Assembly (NCBI GenBank): GCA_024401365.1
Contig: JAKSLE010000004.1
Coordinates: forward strand, 124,001 to 188,000
Length of the DNA stretch: 64,000 bases
Source of the DNA: Bacteroidales bacterium
GTDB taxonomy: Bacteria > Bacteroidota > Bacteroidia > Bacteroidales > Marinilabiliaceae
Direction of reading: 5' to 3'
The position numbers and the translations under genes are program-made. Positions 1 through 8,626 of this stretch are shown here, in pieces. Under the pieces are notes generated by a model that was not told the origin of the DNA, did no database searches, and saw nothing but the letters and a program-made list of their open reading frames with translations. Positions within the stretch are counted from its first letter, which is position 1. Each line of letters begins with the position of its first letter.

Positions 1-3000
1 TCATCGCCCTTCAGTTCCGACTGCCATTCTCTAAAATAGCAATTTGGGCTAATGCTAATATTACCAACTGATATTGGCTGTATGTAACCTCGCTCTAAAT
101 CAGCACCATACGCTTTAACATAAAGGTCAACCATCACTTTAATGAACTCAGAATAATTGGCTTGTCCATTAAAGTTATCGATTGCATGCGACAATGTTTC
201 GTACAATTCTGATTTGTTTTTGAAAAGATATTCTAATGCTTTACGGGCATCATATTCGTTTGCAAGCGACACCCGTAACAAATTGATTATCATATCTTCA
301 TAATTCTCACCAACTATAAATTTTTCACTCAATGCGGTAATGAGCGCATTTCGCTCATTGATATTGAGCGATTCGTAAACGCAATATGAGTTATTGTACA
401 ATGCGTCAATGGCTTCTGAGGTTTTGCCTTGTTGAATCAAATTACTAATTATCTCACGTTGTGCGTCAAAATTATTATTATTCAAGTATTTTTCAAAATT
501 CAAATCATCTATCTCATTTACAAGGAAATAAAACTCACCAAAGTCGTATTTTACTTTCGTATTGTTATATGTTGTTTTGGTGTATGGCAATTTGATTTCG
601 TAGGTTTGGTATCGTTTATGTGTGTCGCCGAAATAGCACTCTGCGTAACAATTAGTTAATGAATGTTTCGCATTCACATACGTGTAAGGCGAATTCATAA
701 CAACCATCGTGCGTTTTGTTGCTATGCAACAACGCAATTTTTCAATAATTTCAGTTATAAGTTCCGTCTTGTCGATTTTTATCTCACTCTCCCCCTCATC
801 ATCCAAGAACCCCAACACATTCCTATGCTTCTCATGGCTCCACTGCCACTGCTTGTGGTTCAAGACTATGCCACCGTTGTAGTCCATCAGGTTGTCAGTC
901 TTTACCGTGGTGTGGAACGACTCACTATCCTCAGAGAAGGTATGATGCAGCACGTTCACACCGTGGCCCAACTCATGAGCTATGGTTCTAACATTATCAT
1001 ACTGATTGTAAATAAAGCCGTAATGTCTGCCTGCTGGCATGTAGCCACTTACCGCTTCTCTGGAAACCATTCCCGCCGTGTCTAGTCGGTCGTAACAGTC
1101 TACAAAGAATAGGTAATAATCATTCTCATCCACTCCCTCCGGTAATGCCCGGATAGCCGACTTCTGGTCTTCATTGTAGTTCTGGAACGTACCCTTGCCT
1201 CCATGCACAAACTTCTCTCCATCAGCGTAGCTGATACTTACCGGTTCTAGCTCGTCAAACGTGTATCTGACTACTGCCTGCTGCCATATCTCATTGACCC
1301 CCTTTTCTATCTTGCTTTGGTCTAGCACCCGTTTGTCTTGACCATCTTTCTTTATGCGAACCAGATGTACCTTAGCCTCCTTCGGGTCATAAGCCCTCAC
1401 ATCTAGCTTGCCTACAACCACAGTGTCTTCATACGCATATATAGCCTGCTGGTCTGACGTGCCGGCGTTGAAGGTCAGTGTATTGTTCTCTTTGTCGGCT
1501 ATCAATGGCACGCCACGCTCGTTCTTGAAGGTCAGGCCTTTTGTACGGCTTGCCTTTATCTTGACTTCTTCTCTCTTCTCTATGCCAAGGTAGGCAGGGC
1601 GGTAGTCGTTGTGTTCGGTGATTGTCGGATACTGGTCCTTGTCATAACTATTCTCTCGCCACTTGTCAAATCCATATTCTTCTCCATCTATCTTCTCAAA
1701 GGTTACATTGCCTGATGTTGCCATCATGCTGTCTTTTTCAGCGTTGTACTGTTTAAGCAGCAAACTACTCCCTCCACAACTCTTATACTCTTCCACTCCC
1801 ATCACATCACCGTCCTTATCTATCACCAGCTCATGACCTTTCTCGTCCTTCACCAATACTCGCCTTTCACCGTTTATCATCGAGGTTATCTCTTCTCTCT
1901 CGCCGACACCCGTCACCGCATAGTATCTGTTGCCTTCTCTTTCTATAGTCTCAAAGGTCACTCCATGGTCTATCTTCACAGTGTCCTTGATACTGCTGTT
2001 GTACGTCGCCCCGGCTATGTTCAGCGCCAACTCGTCTGCCCAGGCTACCATTGCTTCCGGGTCGACTACCAGCTTGTCCGACTTGACGGATCTCCACGTA
2101 AAGGCTCCCAGCATAACCCCGTCAGTATTCACCTTCAGGTGGTCATACTCCCCTAGTATCTTCACTCCCCATATGCTGAGCTTCGCGTACGACAATCCCC
2201 TGAACGTGCCGTCTTCATTCTTCACTGCTGTATGTATGATGTACTTCGTCGTCCCTCTCTCGTTCTCCAGCGTGTCGCCTTTCGCCAGCGTCTCCCTCAA
2301 CTCAAAGTTGGTTATCTTCCTTCGCTCTGCAAATTCTCCGCACTCGTATGGCTTGCCGTTCTCGTCGGTCAGTGGCTTGAAGGCTTCTGGTACCTTGAAG
2401 TCTGCCCACTCGCTCCACTCGCTCTCTACGTTGTTCTTGCATATGCCTTGTACCCTCACATGCCACGTGTTGCCGTGGTCTCCGCCCATCTTGGCCGTGT
2501 AGTTCATGCCGCCCCACAACGTCTCCCTGTAGGTGCCTCCGTCGTCATATATCTCCACATTGTATCCGCCTACGTGTCGAAGGTCCATTTCCCACTTGCC
2601 TCTGCCATAGATGTCTTCTTGCTCTATCGTCACTCCGCATACCTCGGGACACTTGTCCAGATACTGGAAGGTCCTTACATCCGATTCGCCCTTGTTCTCT
2701 ATCGTTACCATACCCGCAGGGTCATAGGCTGTCACCCTCCAGCAGTAGCGCATGCCTGCCTCCAGTGCCAGCGCTGCCTGAGGTATAGATACCGTCGTAC
2801 CGGCTGTCTCTGTCGTATATATAGGTGGCACCGCCGCCACTACCGCCTGCGCTGGTACCCCCTCCACACGCCTCTCCCACAGCTCTAGTCGGTACATGAG
2901 CGCATCCGTGCCGCCCGTGTGCTTCGATGGCTGCCAACTGAAGGTCAGCGGAAGCGAGATATTGCTCGGCTCATGCGCATTCTCCCTTGGATATACCAGC

Positions 3001-3497
3001 TCAGGTGGCTGATACGTGGTTATCCACGCAGTGACTGTGCCTACATTGGATATGGTCTTGTTGGTATAGTAGTGCCTAACACTTACCGAAAACTTCCATA
3101 GCCCCGCAGGAAGGTGTCCGCTCTTGAGGTAGGCCGACTTGCTTAGTCCCTTGAAACTGAGATTGTCTAGACGCAGACTCTGAGCCAGATCATCTCCTGT
3201 CAGTACCATCGCTTCGCCTCCTCCCACAAATAGAGGAGAAACGGCTTGCGTAGCCAGACTCTCTATCGTTATGCCGGCACTCTCCATCTTGATGTGAAGC
3301 TTCACAGGCATCTCACTGACCGTCAGGTCATTAACCAGAAGATTCACCATCAGACGCGTCGACCCACTCTCCGCCATCGCCGACAACGACGTCGTATACG
3401 GCGGTGTAAGTATCGTAGTGACACTCACCGGCATGCGCTGGGCATAAACCGTCATGCCCAGTATCCAAAAGACTATTATGTATAATATTTTTTTCAA
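1..3497 (-). CDS. Secreted multidomain protein with metzincin metalloprotease domain, C-terminus cut by window edge
   Basis: One uninterrupted minus-strand frame runs from a TTG codon at 3497 off the left edge (1165 codons visible). TTG is chosen because it starts a clean signal peptide (KK, hydrophobic stretch, cut after VYAQ); the nearest upstream ATG is out of frame and stops quickly. Residues about 20-165 resemble the TANFOR-type domain of Bacteroidetes surface proteins (moderate recall), and 165-300 look like a fibronectin III domain (F-W and Y-C-W-R-V patterns). Residues 841-851 read HELGHGVNVLH, a HExxHxx(G/N)xxH zinc site with Asn at the Gly position, and Met871 in NLMDY fits the Met-turn, so this is a metzincin-like peptidase. 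A KQWQW segment follows the Met-turn, as in Bacteroidetes modular toxin-like proteins. From about residue 900 the DNA becomes clearly more AT-rich and the protein more Asn/Lys/Ile-rich and helical, suggesting an exchangeable C-terminal module. Any immunity partner would lie left of the window. Confidence 0.82.
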   Translation of the reverse strand, partial: MKKILYIIVFWILGMTVYAQRMPVSVTTILTPPYTTSLSAMAESGSTRLMVNLLVNDLTVSEMPVKLHIKMESAGITIESLATQAVSPLFVGGGEAMVLTGDDLAQSLRLDNLSFKGLSKSAYLKSGHLPAGLWKFSVSVRHYYTNKTISNVGTVTAWITTYQPPELVYPRENAHEPSNISLPLTFSWQPSKHTGGTDALMYRLELWERRVEGVPAQAVVAAVPPIYTTETAGTTVSIPQAALALEAGMRYCWRVTAYDPAGMVTIENKGESDVRTFQYLDKCPEVCGVTIEQEDIYGRGKWEMDLRHVGGYNVEIYDDGGTYRETLWGGMNYTAKMGGDHGNTWHVRVQGICKNNVESEWSEWADFKVPEAFKPLTDENGKPYECGEFAERRKITNFELRETLAKGDTLENERGTTKYIIHTAVKNEDGTFRGLSYAKLSIWGVKILGEYDHLKVNTDGVMLGAFTWRSVKSDKLVVDPEAMVAWADELALNIAGATYNSSIKDTVKIDHGVTFETIEREGNRYYAVTGVGEREEITSMINGERRVLVKDEKGHELVIDKDGDVMGVEEYKSCGGSSLLLKQYNAEKDSMMATSGNVTFEKIDGEEYGFDKWRENSYDKDQYPTITEHNDYRPAYLGIEKREEVKIKASRTKGLTFKNERGVPLIADKENNTLTFNAGTSDQQAIYAYEDTVVVGKLDVRAYDPKEAKVHLVRIKKDGQDKRVLDQSKIEKGVNEIWQQAVVRYTFDELEPVSISYADGEKFVHGGKGTFQNYNEDQKSAIRALPEGVDENDYYLFFVDCYDRLDTAGMVSREAVSGYMPAGRHYGFIYNQYDNVRTIAHELGHGVNVLHHTFSEDSESFHTTVKTDNLMDYNGGIVLNHKQWQWSHEKHRNVLGFLDDEGESEIKIDKTELITEIIEKLRCCIATKRTMVVMNSPYTYVNAKHSLTNCYAECYFGDTHKRYQTYEIKLPYTKTTYNNTKVKYDFGEFYFLVNEIDDLNFEKYLNNNNFDAQREIISNLIQQGKTSEAIDALYNNSYCVYESLNINERNALITALSEKFIVGENYEDMIINLLRVSLANEYDARKALEYLFKNKSELYETLSHAIDNFNGQANYSEFIKVMVDLYVKAYGADLERGYIQPISVGNISISPNCYFREWQSELKGD

Positions 3498-3534
3498 TAC
3501 CTATCCGCAAATCTAATCATATCTCCCCAAAAAC

Positions 3535-3600
3535 AAAAAACTGCGAGCAACAAGGTACTTCCCTTATATCTCACACTGCCTAGAAATACCCCACAAACTC
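3535..3600 (+). repeat. Dispersed intergenic element, copy A
   Basis: Core AAAAAACTGCGAGCAAC (3535-3551) followed by a pyrimidine-rich tail ending CCCCACAAAC. It lies between manA and the metzincin gene, both on the minus strand. Its tail (CAAGGTAC, CTTATATCT) closely matches copy H at 56.7 kb. Read on the minus strand, TGTGAG can pair with CTCGCA just before the T-run, so this copy might also act as a terminator for manA. Confidence 0.85.
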
Positions 3601-3622
3601 ATTTATCTCCTTCTCCCAAAAA

Positions 3623-4597
3623 CTATGCTATATGCGCCGTCAAAAACGTCGCATTACCAAATATATATAGCACATTCTCTGATGCAGGTACCAATAGCGT
3701 CTCTCCTTGCCTTACCTTCACACCGTTGACATTGGCTTCACCCCATAAACAGACCACTACCACAAACGAATCACAGTTAAAGTCTATCTGCTGCGCTACT
3801 TGTACCACCACCCTGTGTACCACAAAATATGGACAGTTTATCAATTGCGACGTGGGCTGCGTACTGTCATAACTGGTCCTGTACTCAGGCCATACTTGAT
3901 AGTCTATCGCATCCTTGGCCATCTCGGTGTGCAACTCCCTGGGATTGCCATGCGCATCTTTCCTTCCAAAGTCATATACCCTGTATGTTATATCGCTGGT
4001 CTGCTGTATCTCAGCCAAAAAACACCCCGCCCCTATGGCATGCAATCTACCCGCAGGTAGGAAAAATAGGTCGCCTTGATGCGCCTCATGCGTGGCTATC
4101 ACGTCTGCCATGGGATTGCTGCCTTCCGACTCGGAATTGACCATCCGCTCATAGTCCCCAGGCGTTATCTGCTTCCGTAAACCAGCATATATCTTGGCGC
4201 CTACATCACTCTTGATAATATACCACATCTCTGTCTTGCCCGCACACCCATGACGCTCCTGGGCCAACTTATCGTCGGGGTGTACCTGCACACTGAGGTC
4301 TTGCCTCGAATCTATAAACTTGACTAATAACGGAAATTTGTTGCCAAAGCGCTTGTATACTTTGTTGCCCATTAGCAACCCTTTGTACTTGTCTATCAAC
4401 TCAGTAAGCGATAACCCTAAGTCTACATCGTCTATCAAACCCCTCTCTATCGCAATGCTCTCATGCCCAGGAACTCCACTTATCTCCCACGACTCACCTA
4501 TATTGGGCTGAGCAGTGTATATGCCCTTGAATGGCGCAATCTGATACCCTCCCCAAAGGGTCGTCTTTAAATATGGCTCAAATTTGTAAGGTTTCAT
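3623..4597 (-). CDS. manA: Mannose-6-phosphate isomerase, class I
   Basis: Type I phosphomannose isomerase (cupin fold, zinc-dependent), interconverting fructose-6-phosphate and mannose-6-phosphate for GDP-mannose synthesis or mannose use. The 324-residue protein has the N-terminal FEPYLKTTLWGG, the family signature QVHPDD near residue 104 with zinc-ligand His106, and the downstream LHAIGAG and ITYRVYDFGR motifs. Length is that of the short bacterial form. It is a soluble cytoplasmic enzyme. It is followed by an intergenic repeat and then the metzincin gene, and preceded by about 160 bp containing a minus-strand TATATTTG box, so it may have its own promoter rather than belong to the OstA/SurA run upstream. 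Confidence 0.93.
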   Translation of the reverse strand: MKPYKFEPYLKTTLWGGYQIAPFKGIYTAQPNIGESWEISGVPGHESIAIERGLIDDVDLGLSLTELIDKYKGLLMGNKVYKRFGNKFPLLVKFIDSRQDLSVQVHPDDKLAQERHGCAGKTEMWYIIKSDVGAKIYAGLRKQITPGDYERMVNSESEGSNPMADVIATHEAHQGDLFFLPAGRLHAIGAGCFLAEIQQTSDITYRVYDFGRKDAHGNPRELHTEMAKDAIDYQVWPEYRTSYDSTQPTSQLINCPYFVVHRVVVQVAQQIDFNCDSFVVVVCLWGEANVNGVKVRQGETLLVPASENVLYIFGNATFLTAHIA

Positions 4598-4642
4598 ACG
4601 TCAATATCGTTAGTGCAGGTTTTATATCTTACTTATTCGATA

Positions 4643-4650
4643 CAAATATA
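4643..4650 (-). promoter_or_regulatory. Bacteroidetes -7 box upstream of manA
   Basis: CAAATATA on the plus strand reads TATATTTG on the minus strand, matching TAnnTTTG, about 45 bp before the manA start. No convincing TTTG element at the usual spacing was found, so confidence is moderate. Confidence 0.5.
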
Positions 4651-4756
4651 AATTGCTACCAACCAATATTGTCCCGTATACCTCACCCTTTGTCAGGATA
4701 GTACAAAACAATGCAATTTTTGTACACCTCTGCACTACCGCAGATGCCCCCTCTGA

Positions 4757-6373
4757 CTACTCGCCAAACTCGTCAAACGTATACCCCTCGTATACATCGG
4801 CTACCTGAACCAACCCGTCTGGGATGGCCATCTCAAGGTATATATCTTCTTTGTCTTTGGGCCTGTACTCGTCCAACCATCGGAAGCCTTTCAACTTACA
4901 GTCTTCTTCTCCAAGTAGTAAGGGGGGATTGATATTGCCCTTGGGATCTACCCTCATCGTTATCGTCTTTATCTTCCGCTGATTAAGATGTATCGACATG
5001 TCGGCACTCTCTGCCCTGTTGATACCTATAAGGGTCTCTTTATCATGAGGATAGTATATCGTCTGCCCATTGCCCGAAACGTCTATCAAATAGAGCTCGT
5101 TGTTCTTTATATGCCCCGTCATCAGCTTGCCTTTTACTTGATTGTACCCCGTAGAGTCGGCTTCTGGCGAAATGACAAACGCAGCTTCTATCAGGTCTGT
5201 CTTGTATAACGTCTGATTCTTCGTGTACAACTTTATCTCCTTGGCTGTCATCTGGTTGCCTTGCCCCCACAAAATGGGATTATGATACATAGTGGCTATG
5301 GAGTCCCTGAAATCAAACTCTAGACTGTCACACCTGCCTTGAAGATCTACTCTGTAAAATTTTACCTTGTGATAGGCTTTTACCAACCTCGACGTGTCTC
5401 CCAATGGCACAATGTGAAAGGTGTCGGCATGCGCATAGAGCGTATCCCCATTATATACATGCAGCAGCGTCGCCCGCCGAGTCGAAAGGGCCTCCTTGGT
5501 TATCTCATTGTATATACCATAATTGCCCTTCAACATAATATTGTCTACCGAGTCTACCAACGTCATGTCTTCATTGACCGTGGCATCTCCTGTAGGCCTG
5601 TTGTAGTTTATCTGCTTGCCAGTCAACGAATAGGTCTGCTTCGAAATCTTTGAATAGTCCAACAGCCTCGCATAGTCCCTCTTCGTATCATACCACCCAT
5701 GCGTCGACTCTATCAGGGTCGAGTCTTGATTGATAATGGTAGTGGGACCAAGTATCGTGATTATCTCCGACTGCGTGTTGTATTTCAATGTGTCGGAGTG
5801 TAACTCATATTTGGGCGATAACCCTACAACGTCGTCCTTGAAGTATACATCATTGCTGTTGGGATAGTATACCCCATTGACTGATGTCAACGTACTCTCC
5901 CCATTTACTACCTTGCCCCCATTGTAATAATAGGCCTTGTCCATCAACCTGTTATAATCAAGGTACTCCGTATAAAGCCACGTATTGCCTTTGTTGGCCC
6001 TCACATTTTCTCGTACCTTGGCTAGATTGTCATTGCCAAGATAGGTCAACTTATCGCCATATAAATGCAAGGAGTCATTTTGAATAATATGAATCGAGCC
6101 ATAACATATTACCGTATTGGAGTCATTGTACATATAGGCTGAATCACAGTACATTATCGTCTTGGCATGGGATAGCATCACACTGCCGTTGAGCGACTGC
6201 GTGTTCTTGCCTATCTTGTCATCATGTCGCAGTACATCCGCCCTCTCTATCTTTATCCTTACATTCTTGGGTCCCCTGTTTTGCGCCAATACTGGTATAT
6301 ATGCAGATAGCACTAGTATCAGCAACGCTAATACTAGTGTTATGTTTTTCTTTATCGTCCTATGTAATAACAT
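4757..6373 (-). CDS. OstA-like (LptA/LptD-N domain) protein
   Basis: Periplasmic or outer-membrane-associated protein of the OstA/LptA-like family, expected to work in lipopolysaccharide transport. About 538 residues with an N-terminal signal (basic RTIKKN, long hydrophobic stretch, cut after VLAQ), then repeated short beta-strand units of the OstA fold such as IMYCDSAYMYND and LHLYGDKLTY, and an extended beta-rich C-terminal half. The start at 6373 is preferred over the upstream in-frame ATG at 6385, because its ATG overlaps the stop of the SurA-like gene as TAATG, a translational-coupling arrangement. Pairing with SurA-like isomerases is usual in Bacteroidetes and supports a role in outer-membrane assembly. 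Whether it stands in for LptA or LptD cannot be told from this window. Confidence 0.85.
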   Translation of the reverse strand: MLLHRTIKKNITLVLALLILVLSAYIPVLAQNRGPKNVRIKIERADVLRHDDKIGKNTQSLNGSVMLSHAKTIMYCDSAYMYNDSNTVICYGSIHIIQNDSLHLYGDKLTYLGNDNLAKVRENVRANKGNTWLYTEYLDYNRLMDKAYYYNGGKVVNGESTLTSVNGVYYPNSNDVYFKDDVVGLSPKYELHSDTLKYNTQSEIITILGPTTIINQDSTLIESTHGWYDTKRDYARLLDYSKISKQTYSLTGKQINYNRPTGDATVNEDMTLVDSVDNIMLKGNYGIYNEITKEALSTRRATLLHVYNGDTLYAHADTFHIVPLGDTSRLVKAYHKVKFYRVDLQGRCDSLEFDFRDSIATMYHNPILWGQGNQMTAKEIKLYTKNQTLYKTDLIEAAFVISPEADSTGYNQVKGKLMTGHIKNNELYLIDVSGNGQTIYYPHDKETLIGINRAESADMSIHLNQRKIKTITMRVDPKGNINPPLLLGEEDCKLKGFRWLDEYRPKDKEDIYLEMAIPDGLVQVADVYEGYTFDEFGE

Positions 6374-7725
6374 TAGTGTACCCAACCTGGATATTCAAAC
6401 TTCGTGTCTTGCCACTCAGGCGCTATGTTTATGTAAATATCTTTCTGGTGATTCTTAATCCACTCTGTCACAGCATCACTGCGCTTCTTGGACATCATGA
6501 TGTCTTGCAACATCGCATAGTCTTGCTGCATGTTGGCCTTGTGTGGCTCATGTCGCTTCTTCAAGAGCACTATACGATAGGTATCTTTGCTCCTCCTCTC
6601 ATCATACATGTGGAACGGCTTGGAGTACTCTCCCTCTTTCAACCCCGATATGGCCTTGGCTATCTCGGCTGGAATATCGGATATGGAGTGCTTCGTGGAA
6701 CCATCCCTGCTGGTCATCACACCGCCATTCGAACGGGTATCCTTGTCCATCGAAAACCTCAAAGCGGCCTGCTCAAAGGTAATCTGACCCCTATTGATAA
6801 AGGTAGTTATACTGTCAAGAAAGTCTTGCGCCTTCTGCTTGCTCTCCGCCGATGCCTTAGGCTTCAATAATATGTGCCTGCAGTTTATCCTGTCTCCTCG
6901 CCTGTCTATCAATTGTATAATATGATAACCATATTCCGTCTCTACTATCTTCGAGACTTTGTTTTTGTCTTTCAAATTGTACGCAGCAGCCGCAAACTCT
7001 GGAACATAATCTTGCTTCGAGGCCCAACCTAAATCACCACCTCGCGATGCCGAGTTGTCTTCTGAATACAAAACGGCAAGCGTAGCAAAGTCCTTACCTT
7101 CGGCTATCTGCTTCTGAAAATCTCGCAACCTGCCTTTTATCCTGTCTACCTCTTTCTGCTCTATCTCAGGGTATAGCACTATCTGAGCTATCTCATACTG
7201 AGCGGGAATATTAGGTATGGAGTCTTGCGACATCTGCGAAAAATATTTGCGTATCTCGGATGGAGTTATCTTAATCTTCTCTGTTATAGCATTTTGCATC
7301 CTCATAGTCAAAAGCTGAGATCGCATGTTCTCCATCATCTCTCTGCGCAAATGCATGAAGGGCTTGCCAAAGTACTCTTCCAACTTGTCTTGCCCTCCTA
7401 CTTGCGAGATGTAGTATGACAACTGGTCATCGGTCCTGGAGGCAACTTCCGAATCCGATACCTCTACCGAGTCAAGTATGGCTTGGTTGACCATCAGCTT
7501 CTGTATAAGCATGTCTTCCAGCAACTTGCCTCGCAAATCTCCATTGTATTGCTGACCTTCTATGACGGCTTGCTGATATCTCGATTCTATGTCGGACCAT
7601 AATATGGATTCGTCTCCAACGGTCGCAACTACTTGGTCGACCAACATACGCTGCGCCGATACACGCCCAGCAAATGCCATCGATACCATCAGAACGGTAA
7701 TAACTGTGTAGAGTATGTGCTTCAT
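6373..7725 (-). CDS. SurA-like periplasmic peptidylprolyl isomerase
   Basis: Periplasmic chaperone and proline isomerase for outer-membrane protein folding. 450 residues: signal peptide (about 1-25, cut after VSAQ), SurA N-terminal helical domain (about 28-170, beginning VDQVVATVGDESILWSDIE), a first parvulin domain (about 175-278, with GGDLGWA and EYGYHIIQL), and a second, more divergent parvulin domain (about 283-395, with RHILLKPKA and SNGGVM). Its start overlaps the end of the upstream SurA-N-like lipoprotein gene by 4 bases (ATGA) and its stop overlaps the OstA-like start, so the three are almost certainly co-translated. The name SurA is by architecture; orthology was not tested. Confidence 0.92.
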   Translation of the reverse strand: MKHILYTVITVLMVSMAFAGRVSAQRMLVDQVVATVGDESILWSDIESRYQQAVIEGQQYNGDLRGKLLEDMLIQKLMVNQAILDSVEVSDSEVASRTDDQLSYYISQVGGQDKLEEYFGKPFMHLRREMMENMRSQLLTMRMQNAITEKIKITPSEIRKYFSQMSQDSIPNIPAQYEIAQIVLYPEIEQKEVDRIKGRLRDFQKQIAEGKDFATLAVLYSEDNSASRGGDLGWASKQDYVPEFAAAAYNLKDKNKVSKIVETEYGYHIIQLIDRRGDRINCRHILLKPKASAESKQKAQDFLDSITTFINRGQITFEQAALRFSMDKDTRSNGGVMTSRDGSTKHSISDIPAEIAKAISGLKEGEYSKPFHMYDERRSKDTYRIVLLKKRHEPHKANMQQDYAMLQDIMMSKKRSDAVTEWIKNHQKDIYINIAPEWQDTKFEYPGWVH

Positions 7726-8591
7726 TGCTTCTTATAATATTTAATCTGGTTATTCTTCATCGCCTCATTATAGAGTTCTCCTTCAAGGCTCTTGATGAAT
7801 TGTATCTTTTTCTTGTTTATCAATATCGTGGATATCTTGTCTTGTACAAACTCTAATGGCGAGGGCTGCCCCTCTAATATATTCTGGTTCGCCAAGAACA
7901 TATATATGTACTGATTGTCAGACAATTCTACCAACTGCTTCGACCTCAAGGCTTGAATCTCATTGAAATTCAACTCCTTAGGTATATACTGCGTCATCGA
8001 GGATACGGTTACCCACTTGTCAAGGGATATGGTATACTTGGTAGCATTCAGATAGAGGTACTTCTCTACATCTGTATAGTTGTCTGTAGATATAACCTTC
8101 AACTGCTTCCTTAAATCCGACAACTTTGGCGCATTCTTCGGTAAAATGGCCATGACACCTGTCATAATATTGTCCGTCAGAAGGAAACTCGACGACTGCT
8201 CATTGTAATATTTCTCAATATCTGCTTGAGTCACATTGGGATTGAACTTCTGCTCTAGAACCTTCCTCTGATAGCGGTCAACCAACAACGCCGTCTTGTA
8301 CTGCTCTATCGCATCATTGATATCTTTCTCTTCATCGGCTAAGTTTATCTGCGCCTTCTGCAACATCACTTGCTGACGCACCCAGTGACGGATATAATCA
8401 TCTACTATGACAGCACTGTCTTCGGTCGTAGTACCAGTAGGTAACATCAACGCTACATCATACGAGGTCAATACCTTGTCCCCTACCGATACCAATGGCA
8501 CCCCAGGATGCCCACTGTCTATACACGATACCAATATATTGAGTAACGCTACTCCTATCGTAACGCCCGAAATAATCTTCCTAAGTTTCAT
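7722..8591 (-). CDS. SurA-N-like lipoprotein without a parvulin domain
   Basis: Predicted lipoprotein of about 289 residues with lipobox LVSC (Cys23 counted from the chosen start). The SurA/PpiC N-terminal helical pattern is visible (VSVGDKVLTSYDVALMLP, then a long charged helical region), but no parvulin signature is recognisable where one would be expected, so it is likely a chaperone-type relative rather than an active isomerase. The longer frame starts at 8609, but the ATG at 8591 gives a proper lipoprotein signal. A TACCTTTG box (minus strand, 8598-8605) lies only 6 bp before that ATG, so an extra, nearly leaderless transcript is possible. It overlaps the SurA-like gene by 4 bases and follows the regulator gene after 35 bp. 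Confidence 0.8.
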   Translation of the reverse strand: MKLRKIISGVTIGVALLNILVSCIDSGHPGVPLVSVGDKVLTSYDVALMLPTGTTTEDSAVIVDDYIRHWVRQQVMLQKAQINLADEEKDINDAIEQYKTALLVDRYQRKVLEQKFNPNVTQADIEKYYNEQSSSFLLTDNIMTGVMAILPKNAPKLSDLRKQLKVISTDNYTDVEKYLYLNATKYTISLDKWVTVSSMTQYIPKELNFNEIQALRSKQLVELSDNQYIYMFLANQNILEGQPSPLEFVQDKISTILINKKKIQFIKSLEGELYNEAMKNNQIKYYKKQ

Positions 8592-8626
8592 GGAGTGCAA
8601 AGGTAGCATTTTTTTGAATAGCTATA

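Noticed and set aside
663..2888. Several plus-strand reading frames (for example 1930-2502 and 2232-2888)
   Set aside because: They are antisense to the continuous minus-strand metzincin frame, have no family features, and their residue make-up is that of complementary-frame translation.
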